A stretch of DNA of 64,000 nt, from positions 62,001 to 126,000 of the forward strand of contig NZ_JAHBYG010000001.1 in the NCBI RefSeq assembly GCF_019636075.1, in the 5' to 3' direction. Shown piece after piece: positions 55,671 through 64,000 of the stretch. The notes beneath the pieces were generated by a model. It saw nothing but the letters and a program-made list of their open reading frames with translations, had not been told where the DNA came from and searched no databases. The translations under genes were made by a program, and so were the position numbers. How positions within the stretch are numbered: the stretch's first letter is position 1; every line of letters begins with the position of its first letter. The DNA is from Ferrovibrio sp. Its GTDB lineage: Bacteria > Pseudomonadota > Alphaproteobacteria > Ferrovibrionales > Ferrovibrionaceae.

Positions 55671-57054
55671 GCAGAGCCCAACCCTGAGTCCAGGCCAGAG
55701 CGCGCCCCTGCCTGCGCCCCTGCCTGCGCCCCGGCATGCGCCCTTGGGCGCAGCCGAGTTGGGCCGTGCGCTGGCGCCCTTGCTGGGCAAGCCGGTGCCG
55801 AAACACATCGCCGTGGCTTGTTCGGGTGGCGCGGATTCGCTGGCCCTGACGCTGCTGGCCGATCAATGGGCCAGGCCGCGCGGCATCAAGCTGTCTGCGT
55901 TGATCGTGGATCACCGCCTGCGCCAGCAATCGGCGGCCGAGGCGCGCCAGGTGGCGGATTGGCTGAAGGCCGCCGGCATCGCCGCGCATATCCTCACCCG
56001 GCGCGGCGCCAGACCGAAAGCCGATATCCAGGCGGCTGCCCGCGCCGCGCGCTATGGCCTGCTGGCAGAATGGTGCGCCGGCCATGGCGTGCGCCATCTG
56101 CTGCTGGCTCATCACCGCGAGGATCAGGCCGAAACCCTGCTGCTGCGCGCCCTGCGCGGTTCGGGCATCGACGGCCTGGCCGCCATGGCGCCCAGCCGGC
56201 CGCTGACCGCCGATCTGCAATTGCTGCGGCCGCTGCTGGATCAGCCCAAGGCGCGGCTGGTTGCCGCTTTGCAGGCGCGCGGCCAGGCATGGATCGAGGA
56301 TCCCAGCAACCGCAACACCGCCTTTGCCCGCGTGCAGGTGCGCGCAGCACTCGGTCAGTTGGATCAGGATGGCAGCCTGACCCGCCATCTGGCCACCACG
56401 GCGGCCAATATGGCCCGCGCCAGGCAGGCGCTGGAGCAACTGGCAAGCGAGGCCCTGCACCGCAGCGTCGCCTGGCATGAAGCCGGTTTCGCCTGGCTGG
56501 ATGCCGCTGCCTTGCGCGCCGCGCCGGAAGAGATCGGGCTGCGCGCATTGGCACGCCTGCTGCGGCTGGTGGGCGGATTGCCCGAACCGCCCAGACTGGA
56601 AAGCCTGCAGCGGCTGCTGAACCATTTGGACGAGCCGGCCACATTGCATCGCTGTCGCTTATTGCCGGTGGCACAGGGGCGGCTGTTGCCGGTGGGGCAG
56701 GGGCGCTTGCTGGTGCATCGCGAGGCGCGCTTTCCGCCAGAGCCATTGCCGCTGGGGTCTTTGCAGCCAGGGCGCGGCCTGCCGAATCCGGCATGGCCGA
56801 GCTTAGTATGGCCGCGCTTAGTATGGGATGGCCGGTTCGACCTGGCCTTATCCAGGCCGATGCCGGGCTATCGCCTGGCGATGCTGGGCAAGGCCCTGCC
56901 GCCTGCATTGCTGGCGCGGGAGGCGGAGATTCCCCGCGCGGTCTGGCCCAGCCTGCCGGCTTTGTGGCGCGGCAAAACCCTGGTCGGCCTGCCGGTTTTA
57001 GGCCCTGTTGGTAAGGCCGACGCTGTGATTATGCGTTTTCGAAACAGTTTGTGA
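55648..57054 (+). CDS. tilS: tRNA(Ile)-lysidine synthetase TilS
   Basis: Up to 468 residues. The PP-loop ATP motif is VACSGGADSLALTLLADQ, followed by IVDHRLRQQSAAEA and LLLAHHREDQAETLLLRALRGSG. It modifies the CAU anticodon of tRNA-Ile to read AUA. The start is uncertain: GTG at 55648 overlaps cpoB by 23 bases and adds a Pro/Ala repeat; a TTG near 55744 would remove it. The C-terminal half carries duplicated stretches (RLLPVAQG/RLLPVGQG; WPSLVWPRLVW) in place of well-conserved sequence. Confidence 0.9.
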   Translation: MPRPIAVKQSPTLSPGQSAPLPAPLPAPRHAPLGAAELGRALAPLLGKPVPKHIAVACSGGADSLALTLLADQWARPRGIKLSALIVDHRLRQQSAAEARQVADWLKAAGIAAHILTRRGARPKADIQAAARAARYGLLAEWCAGHGVRHLLLAHHREDQAETLLLRALRGSGIDGLAAMAPSRPLTADLQLLRPLLDQPKARLVAALQARGQAWIEDPSNRNTAFARVQVRAALGQLDQDGSLTRHLATTAANMARARQALEQLASEALHRSVAWHEAGFAWLDAAALRAAPEEIGLRALARLLRLVGGLPEPPRLESLQRLLNHLDEPATLHRCRLLPVAQGRLLPVGQGRLLVHREARFPPEPLPLGSLQPGRGLPNPAWPSLVWPRLVWDGRFDLALSRPMPGYRLAMLGKALPPALLAREAEIPRAVWPSLPALWRGKTLVGLPVLGPVGKADAVIMRFRNSL

Positions 57055-57096
57055 CGGTTTCCCGCCCCCGGGCGGCCAGAATCTTCTGGCGCTTGC

Positions 57097-57122
57097 CTTG
57101 TTTCGCGCCCGCCCGCCCATAT
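57097..57122 (+). promoter_or_regulatory. Candidate heat-shock (sigma32) promoter of ftsH
   Basis: CTTGTTT (57097-57103) and CCCATAT (57116-57122) with 12 bases between match the sigma32 layout (CTTGAAA, 11-16 bases, CCCATNT). It is about 100 bases before the ftsH start. FtsH is a known heat-shock gene in other bacteria. Confidence 0.5.
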
Positions 57123-57220
57123 TTATAATCGACAAGTGATTATGGCCGTCCGCCAGGGATCGGCTAAACTGCTGCTGTGGCCGGTCGGTTCCCGGCTTTG
57201 TTTGGAAAGGTGTGGGCTCC

Positions 57221-59149
<1,929 letters not shown>

Positions 59150-59200
59150 GGCGCGAGGCAAACACGATCGCGACCTTCGGATTCAATCCGAGGGCCCAGC

Positions 59201-59231
59201 AAAAAGCCCGGTGGAAACACCGGGTTTTTTT
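59201..59231. terminator. Intrinsic terminator after ftsH
   Basis: CCCGGTG (59207-59213) pairs with CACCGGG (59218-59224) around a GAAA loop, with TTTTTTT after and AAAAA before. The A-run makes it work in both directions, serving ftsH and the opposing AT-rich gene. Confidence 0.93.
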
Positions 59232-59288
59232 AATCTTTTGATACTAATCGCTTCGGTTCTCGAGCTTTAAAAACTGAGCCTTATTTTT

Positions 59289-60149
59289 TTAGTTTGGGTC
59301 GCCATACAATTGCGCCATGTCTGAAGTGGTGAAATGCCATTTCTCATGGATGGCTTTTGCAATTGGATTCTTTTCAATTTCATTTGCTGCTTCTATAAAC
59401 ACTTTTGGAAAAGTCGCGATGAAGTGGGCCATGATTACGCAGCCAATCCCGATGATCGATTTTGTAAGTAATACTTGATCTTCAAATGACGAGGATTGCG
59501 CAATCTGTAGTGCGCTACCGTACCCAGAGTGGGAGTATTCGGATAGATATCTGTAGATATGTTTGAAATATTTCTTATGAACTCCTGCGTCTTCAGCTAA
59601 GTCAGCCCATGTTTTTCCAGTTCGCCAACTTCCCTGTAAAATCTTTTTTTGAATATCCGGTTTGAGGCTAACGAAATTCGTATCCTTGGATATATCATTT
59701 CGAAGTTTTTGAACAATTTCTTTCTCTTGTTCTACTATTTTTATATGTGTGGGGTTGGTGGCCGGGAATTTTTGGCGATCAATTAATCCCCCTAATTCCC
59801 ATGTCTTATGGCGAAAGCGAGAGACTGAGGGATGTGAGTTTCCGTATATGTAGCTAAAAATCAAATATGTTTCAAAGGCGGCTCGTGCCAATACTTTGAT
59901 TGATGAATGATCGATAAAAAGAATGGAAAATTTCTTAAAAGAATAAGTCTGGCCATTCGCTAGAGCGGCTATGGCGTAAAGATGCTGAAAAAGCTTTATC
60001 GATAACGCTTGAGCATCGTTTAGCCATTCTGATCCAGTAGGTATTGTTTGCCCTGCCGGCACCTCAATCAAATTAGAGACTAGTTCAAGAAGGGTTGAGT
60101 AATCTCTATCAAACGGCTCTTCAAGCTTAATGGGGGGTGACCATTTCAT
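59289..60149 (-). CDS. AT-rich protein of unknown function, probably acquired
   Basis: A 286-residue protein coded by visibly AT-rich DNA (about 40% GC by eye) between high-GC neighbours, with rare A/T-ending codons. It is helical and soluble, with VLARAAFETYLIFSYIYGN, KHIYRYLSEYSHSGYGSALQI and a hydrophobic helix SIIGIGCVIMAHFIATF near the C terminus. The Arg-x3-Glu helix and SEYSH pattern resemble the DUF5677 group, but I am not certain. Its ATG overlaps the TGA of the LysE gene (ATGA), so it is read from that transcript. No mobility gene is adjacent. The function is unknown. Confidence 0.8.
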   Translation of the reverse strand: MKWSPPIKLEEPFDRDYSTLLELVSNLIEVPAGQTIPTGSEWLNDAQALSIKLFQHLYAIAALANGQTYSFKKFSILFIDHSSIKVLARAAFETYLIFSYIYGNSHPSVSRFRHKTWELGGLIDRQKFPATNPTHIKIVEQEKEIVQKLRNDISKDTNFVSLKPDIQKKILQGSWRTGKTWADLAEDAGVHKKYFKHIYRYLSEYSHSGYGSALQIAQSSSFEDQVLLTKSIIGIGCVIMAHFIATFPKVFIEAANEIEKNPIAKAIHEKWHFTTSDMAQLYGDPN

Positions 60150-60778
60150 CTCTCCGCCACCGCCAGCTTAACGCCCATCGCCACGAAGGCGGCGGCGAAG
60201 CTGCGGCGCAGCCAGAGCAGGATGGCGGGGCGGCTGAGCACATGGCTGCGCAGCCTTGCCGCGAATAAACCATACAGCACGAAAATGCCGAAAGTGAGCG
60301 CCATGAATGTCGCGCTGAGCAGCAGCATCTGCGCGAGCGCGCTGCCATGCATATCCGGCCTGTCGTGCCGTATGAATTGCGGCAGGAAGGCGAAGAAGAA
60401 GATCGTCAGTTTGGGATTGAGCAGGTTGATCAGAACGGCCTCGATGATGATGCGCAGCGCGGGCGCGGCATCGGCCTGCTGGTTTATCGCGTCCAGCGAA
60501 AGTCTGCTGCGGTCCCGCCACATCGCCCAGGCCATCCAGAGCAGATAGGCCGCGCCGGCATATTTCACCATCTCGAAGGCCAGGGCGCTGGCATGCAGCA
60601 GGGCGGCCAGGCCGGTGATGGCGGCCAGCACATGCGGCACGATCCCCAGCGTGCAGCCGAAAGCGGCCACGATGCCGGCCTTGCCGCCGCGCGAAAGGCC
60701 GGCGGCCAGCGTGAAGATCACGCCGGGGCCGGGCGTGACGGTGAGGATGATGGCGAGAAGGAGGAAGTCGAGGCTCAT
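60146..60778 (-). CDS. LysE/RhtB-family amino-acid exporter
   Basis: A 210-residue inner-membrane protein with about six helices. The family opening LLLAIILTVTPGPGVIFTLAAGLSRGGKAG and the VLINLLNPKLTIFFFAFLPQF segment are both clear. Members export amino acids or homoserine lactones. It ends with the start codon of the AT-rich gene inside its stop. It follows a PAS gene on the same strand, 22 bases downstream. Confidence 0.92.
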   Translation of the reverse strand: MSLDFLLLAIILTVTPGPGVIFTLAAGLSRGGKAGIVAAFGCTLGIVPHVLAAITGLAALLHASALAFEMVKYAGAAYLLWMAWAMWRDRSRLSLDAINQQADAAPALRIIIEAVLINLLNPKLTIFFFAFLPQFIRHDRPDMHGSALAQMLLLSATFMALTFGIFVLYGLFAARLRSHVLSRPAILLWLRRSFAAAFVAMGVKLAVAER

Positions 60779-60799
60779 GCGGTGCAGCCTTCGCGCCCC

Positions 60800-61387
60800 T
60801 TACTGCACCAGGCGCGCATCCTGGCGCACGCTGGGCACCATGGGCGGGACGCCGGCGCCGATATCGATGAAGCGCATGCCTTCGCCTTCTTCATACGAAT
60901 CCGGGTTCACGGCTTTGCCCTGGCCTTCATGCAGGCCGGTGAGGCCAGACGCGCAGCACAGGATCAGGCTGGCATTGCTGGCGCCATCCTCGCGCATCGG
61001 GCCGGAGACGAATTCCACCGGCATCACGCCGCCCTGGGCGAGTTGCAGCATGTAGTAGATCACCACGCTGCAAGGCTGGGCCATCTGCGCCATGGTGAGA
61101 TGGGCGCGCCAGGCGCGGTTCTCCGGCGAGGTGAGGTCGAGATAATTCATGCCGGTGAGATCGTAGCCGAGCAGGGCGGTGATGGTGTCGCCCACCCAGT
61201 CGGCGCGGATATCGTCATGCCCGCGCACATTCAGCAGCAGGCTGGTGCCGGCCAGATCGCCAAGCTGGCCTAAGTCGATATCTCGCCGCTCCGGCAGCAT
61301 GCGGCCGTGCCGCCAGCCATGCCAGATGCTCAAAAAGTTTTTGCTGCGCGAAGTGAGGGGCGCAGGAAGCGACGTGGTGAAATCCAT
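60800..61387 (-). CDS. PAS-domain protein (PAS_5 type)
   Basis: A 195-residue protein. The core FLSIWHGWRHGRMLPERRDIDLGQLGDL and LLLNVRGHDDIRADWVGDTITALLGYDLTG match single-domain PAS_5 proteins. No output domain is visible. It may form a unit with the LysE-type exporter. It is the second such gene in the window. Upstream (61388-61538) are two strong inverted repeats. Confidence 0.72.
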   Translation of the reverse strand: MDFTTSLPAPLTSRSKNFLSIWHGWRHGRMLPERRDIDLGQLGDLAGTSLLLNVRGHDDIRADWVGDTITALLGYDLTGMNYLDLTSPENRAWRAHLTMAQMAQPCSVVIYYMLQLAQGGVMPVEFVSGPMREDGASNASLILCCASGLTGLHEGQGKAVNPDSYEEGEGMRFIDIGAGVPPMVPSVRQDARLVQ

Positions 61388-61399
61388 GGCCCGACTATA

Positions 61400-61418
61400 A
61401 CGCCGGTTTTGCCGGCGT
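61400..61418. promoter_or_regulatory. Hairpin just upstream of the PAS gene
   Basis: ACGCCGG (61400-61406) and CCGGCGT (61412-61418) pair around TTTTG, 13 bases before the ATG of the minus-strand PAS gene, so it would sit in its leader. Confidence 0.5.
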
Positions 61419-61502
61419 GTAGCGGATTCTGACCAATCCAGCGCGATAATTTCTATGGTCCAGAGGATTCTATGGCCCAGGGGAATTGTCACACTGTGCA
61501 CA

Positions 61503-61525
61503 ATCAGCGATGGATCATCGCTGAT
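61503..61525. promoter_or_regulatory. Perfect 10-base palindrome between Lrp and PAS genes
   Basis: ATCAGCGATG (61503-61512) and CATCGCTGAT (61516-61525) are perfectly inverted around GAT. It lies downstream of the lrp stop and about 116 bases upstream of the PAS start. No T-tract follows, so an operator is more likely than a terminator. Confidence 0.5.
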
Positions 61526-61538
61526 GCATCCGCTGCGG

Positions 61539-62024
61539 TTAATGCTTCCGTCGGGCGGGTTCGTAAACCGAGGGCGGCAGCGGCCGGTCGATCACCTGGC
61601 GCAAGGCAAAGCTGGATTGCAGCCGGGCCACCTTGGGCAGGCGCGATAGCTGGGTTTTGTGGATATGCTCGAAATCCTCGATGTCGCGCGCGATCACCGT
61701 TACCAGGTAATCGTCGCTGCCCGACATCAGCAGGCAGCGCACCACCGAGGGACAGGCCGTCACGGCGGTTTCAAAGGCCTGCAAGGCCTCCTCGCTCTGG
61801 CTTTCCAGGGTGATGCGCACCAGCACCAGGGTGGACAGGCCCAGCAGCTTCAGACCCAGTTCGGCCCGGTAGCCGGCAATGATCCCGGCTTCCTCCAGCG
61901 CCTTCATGCGCCGGGCGCAGGCGGTGGTGGACAGGCCGATTGCGTTGGATAGCTCCACATGGCTCAACCGGGCATTGCGCGCCAGGGCGGCGAGAAGGGC
62001 GTAATCTATGCGATCGAGTTCCAT
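61539..62024 (-). CDS. Lrp/AsnC-family transcriptional regulator
   Basis: A 161-residue regulator. The helix-turn-helix is LDRIDYALLAALARNARLSHVELSNAIGLSTTACARRMKALEEAG, followed by the RAM ligand-binding domain (SGSDDYLVTVIARDIEDFEHI). Lrp-type proteins sense amino acids. It is divergent from the alanine dehydrogenase gene, with an inverted repeat in the spacer, so it most likely activates that gene in response to alanine, as AldR-type regulators do. Confidence 0.93.
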   Translation of the reverse strand: MELDRIDYALLAALARNARLSHVELSNAIGLSTTACARRMKALEEAGIIAGYRAELGLKLLGLSTLVLVRITLESQSEEALQAFETAVTACPSVVRCLLMSGSDDYLVTVIARDIEDFEHIHKTQLSRLPKVARLQSSFALRQVIDRPLPPSVYEPARRKH

Positions 62025-62034
62025 GGCATTGTAA

Positions 62035-62064
62035 TCCTGCGTTTAATCGGCCTTATACGCAGGA
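62035..62064. promoter_or_regulatory. Inverted-repeat operator candidate for the Lrp-type regulator
   Basis: TCCTGCGT (62035-62042) and ACGCAGGA (62057-62064) are perfectly inverted with 14 bases between, i.e. centres two DNA turns apart. It is 11 bases from the lrp start and about 115 from ald. This is the layout expected for a dimeric regulator site serving both genes. Confidence 0.6.
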
Positions 62065-62179
62065 AATCACATAAATGAAACAAAAAAACTTTGCCTTCGC
62101 CCGGAACGCAACATCCGGCCTGCTTATGCTTGGTCTGCCTGATTCCGGGCGTTTCACCTTCAAAAAACAGGAGCGGACC

Positions 62180-63307
62180 ATGCTTGTTGGCGTGCCGAAA
62201 GAAATCAAACCCCAGGAATACCGTGTCGGGCTTACGCCCGGTGCGGTGCGCGAATATGTCCATCATGGCCATACCGTGCTGATCCAAAGCGGTGCCGGCG
62301 CGGGCATTGGCGCCGCCGACGAGGCCTACCGCACAGCCGGGGCCCAAATCGCTGCCACGGCGGAAGAGATTTTCGCCAAGGCAGACATGGTTGTTAAGGT
62401 GAAGGAACCGCAGCCCAGCGAATGGCCGCAATTGCGCCCCGGGCAGATCCTGTTCACCTATCTGCATCTGGCTCCCGATCCGGAGCAAACCCAGGGATTG
62501 TTGAAAAGCGGCTGCACGGCGGTGGCGTATGAAACCGTTACCGATCCGCGCGGCGGCCTGCCGCTGCTGGCGCCGATGAGCGAAGTGGCCGGCCGCTTGG
62601 CGCTGGAAGCCGCCGGTGCCGCGCTGCGCAAGCCTGCTGGTGGCCCCGGCCTGCTGCTGGGCGGCGTGCCCGGTGTGCCGCCGGCCAAGGTGGCGGTGCT
62701 GGGCGGCGGCGTGGTGGGCATTCATGCCGCGCGCATGGCCGTGGGCCTGGGTGCCGAGGTGAGCATCCTCGATCGCTCGTTGCCGCGCCTGCGCCAGTTG
62801 GACGATCTGTTCGGCGGCCGCGTGCGCACCGCGTATTCCAGCCTCGAAGGACTGGAGCGCGAGGTGTTTTCCGCCGATGTGGTGGTGGGCGCCGTGCTGG
62901 TGCCGGGTGCCAATGCGCCCAAGCTGATCACCCGGCCGATGCTGAAGCGGATGAAGCCCGGCGCCGTGCTGGTGGATGTGGCCATCGATCAAGGCGGCTG
63001 TGCCGAAACCTCGCATGCCACCACCCATGCCGAACCCACCTATGTGGTGGATGGCGTGATTCATTATTGCGTGGCCAACATGCCCGGCGCGGTGCCGCTC
63101 ACTTCCAGCCATGCGCTCAACAACGCCACGTTGCCTTTCGGTCTGGCCTTGGCCGATCGCGGCGTGGAAGCCATCCTCGCCGACAGGCATCTGGCCGATG
63201 GCCTGAATGTGCATGCCGGCCAGATCACCCATCCGGCCCTGGCCGAAAGCACCGGTCTGGCTTATGTGGCGCCGCACAAAGCGCTGGAGCGTAAGTTGGC
63301 GGCATAA
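62180..63307 (+). CDS. ald: Alanine dehydrogenase
   Basis: A 375-residue NAD-dependent enzyme. The pyruvate-binding residues Arg15, Lys75 and His96 are in VGVPKEIKPQEYRVG, VVKVKEP and FTYLHLAPD; the NAD site is VAVLGGGVVGIHAARMAVGLG. It reversibly converts L-alanine to pyruvate and ammonia. AGGAGCGG precedes the ATG at 62180; an upstream ATG in frame at 62075 would add a non-family tail. It is divergent from its likely regulator. Confidence 0.96.
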   Translation: MLVGVPKEIKPQEYRVGLTPGAVREYVHHGHTVLIQSGAGAGIGAADEAYRTAGAQIAATAEEIFAKADMVVKVKEPQPSEWPQLRPGQILFTYLHLAPDPEQTQGLLKSGCTAVAYETVTDPRGGLPLLAPMSEVAGRLALEAAGAALRKPAGGPGLLLGGVPGVPPAKVAVLGGGVVGIHAARMAVGLGAEVSILDRSLPRLRQLDDLFGGRVRTAYSSLEGLEREVFSADVVVGAVLVPGANAPKLITRPMLKRMKPGAVLVDVAIDQGGCAETSHATTHAEPTYVVDGVIHYCVANMPGAVPLTSSHALNNATLPFGLALADRGVEAILADRHLADGLNVHAGQITHPALAESTGLAYVAPHKALERKLAA

Positions 63308-63319
63308 AAACCGCCCGCT

Positions 63320-63393
63320 GCATCGACACCCGCAGCCAAGTCGCGTAGGGTCCGTAGCGAAGGATTCTACGCGACACTGCGGTTGATCGATGC
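63320..63393 (+). promoter_or_regulatory. Long interrupted inverted repeat over the MFS gene start
   Basis: Three nested pairs are perfect: GCATCGA (63320-63326) with TCGATGC (63387-63393), CCGCAG (63330-63335) with CTGCGG (63377-63382), and GTCGCGTAG (63340-63348) with CTACGCGAC (63367-63375). In RNA the inner stem extends by GGUCC with GGAUU. The ATG of the MFS gene is within the outer arm. It has no T-tract. Confidence 0.85.
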
Positions 63394-64000
63394 ATAGTGC
63401 CAACAAATTCGCACCGGTTTCCGCCCTTTCGCTGGCAGCGCTGGTGTGCGGCGGTATTCTGTTGCAATTGGCCGGCAGCGCGCTGAACGTGCTGGTGCCG
63501 CTGCAGATGGCCTTGCAGGGCCAGGCGCCCGCGATGATCGGCGCGGTTGCCTCTTCCTATGCGGCGGGTTTTCTCACCGGCTGTTTCGTCGGCGGCACGC
63601 TCACCCGCCGCGTGGGCCATATCCGCGCCTTTGCCATCCTCGCTGCCACGCAATCCTGCACCGTGCTGGCGCTGGCGCTGTTCACCGATGCCACCGCCTG
63701 GCTGATGCTGCGTTTTGCCGGCGGCTTTGCCGGCGCGGGCCTGTCCATCGTGATCGAAAGCTGGATCAATGGCCGCACCCCGCGCAGTTATCGCGGTCGC
63801 GTGCTGGCGGTTTATAATATCGTCAACCGCCTGGCGATGATCACCGGCCAGCTCTGGCCGGCCTTCACTGCCGCTAGCAGCACCGTGGCCTTCATCGTGA
63901 TGGGCGGGCTGTATTCGGCGGCGCTGATCCCGGTGGGTTTCACGCGCACGCGGCCGCCCAAACGCCCCGATGCAGTGAAGGTGCGGCTTGCCGAAATCTG
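63390..64000 (+). CDS. MFS transporter, N-terminal part
   Basis: The reading frame opens at ATG 63390 and runs past the end of the window, giving about 203 residues. It shows MFS N-terminal helices (LAALVCGGILLQLAGSALNVLVPLQ; AVASSYAAGFLTGCFVGG), the conserved RRVGHIRAFAI loop and ESWINGRTPRSYRGRVLAVYNI as the second loop, resembling YcaD-type carriers. The substrate is unknown. The start codon is inside the long inverted repeat. It follows ald after 82 bases. Confidence 0.88.
   Translation, partial: MHSANKFAPVSALSLAALVCGGILLQLAGSALNVLVPLQMALQGQAPAMIGAVASSYAAGFLTGCFVGGTLTRRVGHIRAFAILAATQSCTVLALALFTDATAWLMLRFAGGFAGAGLSIVIESWINGRTPRSYRGRVLAVYNIVNRLAMITGQLWPAFTAASSTVAFIVMGGLYSAALIPVGFTRTRPPKRPDAVKVRLAEI

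Overview
The window is high-GC DNA (roughly 60-65% by eye) from an alphaproteobacterium, most likely in or near the Rhodospirillales. The evidence is gene order. There is the argD-argF-hslO cluster, a sucC-sucD-sucA-sucB-lpd TCA operon, a zapA / 6S RNA / 5-formyltetrahydrofolate cyclo-ligase block, and the run yebC ... ruvC-ruvA-ruvB-ybgC-tolQRAB-pal-cpoB-tilS-ftsH. Two small PAS proteins of the PAS_5 type also fit that order. I cannot name a genus from sequence alone. I see no CRISPR array, transposase, integrase or phage genes.

Region 1 (1-10.6 kb) is accessory. It holds the end of a two-domain sulfurtransferase, a GST, an acyl-CoA-dehydrogenase-like flavoprotein that seems to lack the usual catalytic Glu, a VOC-fold protein, a Rieske non-haem iron oxygenase, a complete five-gene peptide/nickel-type ABC importer and an IclR regulator. 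All lie on one strand with very tight spacing. It reads as an import-plus-oxidation operon for an unidentified, probably aromatic or sulfur-containing, compound. It stops 30 bases before a tRNA-Gly(CCC). This is my best candidate for an undescribed system.

Region 2 (10.7-18 kb) mixes regulators and housekeeping genes: an ArsR-type regulator, a DUF1127 protein, a divergent thioesterase/MarR pair with a palindromic operator, acetyl-CoA synthetase, a large PilZ protein, a YbjQ-family protein and LolA. Region 3 (18-26.3 kb) is the TCA operon for 2-oxoglutarate to succinate, followed by a PAS protein. Region 4 (26.3-40.5 kb) contains a 2-hydroxyacid dehydrogenase, a lipoprotein, arginine biosynthesis with Hsp33, an ABC-2 permease without a visible ATPase, MeaB, an aminotransferase, a thiolase, two YdcH-type small proteins, UbiX, an acyl-CoA ligase and a TauE/SafE permease.

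Region 5 (40.5-59.2 kb) is conserved core: cell division (ZapA), 6S RNA, folate salvage, a YmdB-type phosphoesterase, a UDG-family protein, YebC, AsmA, RuvCAB, the Tol-Pal envelope machine, TilS and FtsH. Region 6 (59.2-64 kb) holds one strikingly AT-rich gene of unknown function tucked behind a LysE-family exporter, a second PAS protein, an Lrp/alanine dehydrogenase divergent pair with an inverted-repeat operator candidate, and the start of an MFS transporter whose start codon is buried in a long inverted repeat.

A recurrent feature across the window is short tandem duplication (periods about 7-25 bases) in spacers and in weakly constrained parts of proteins.
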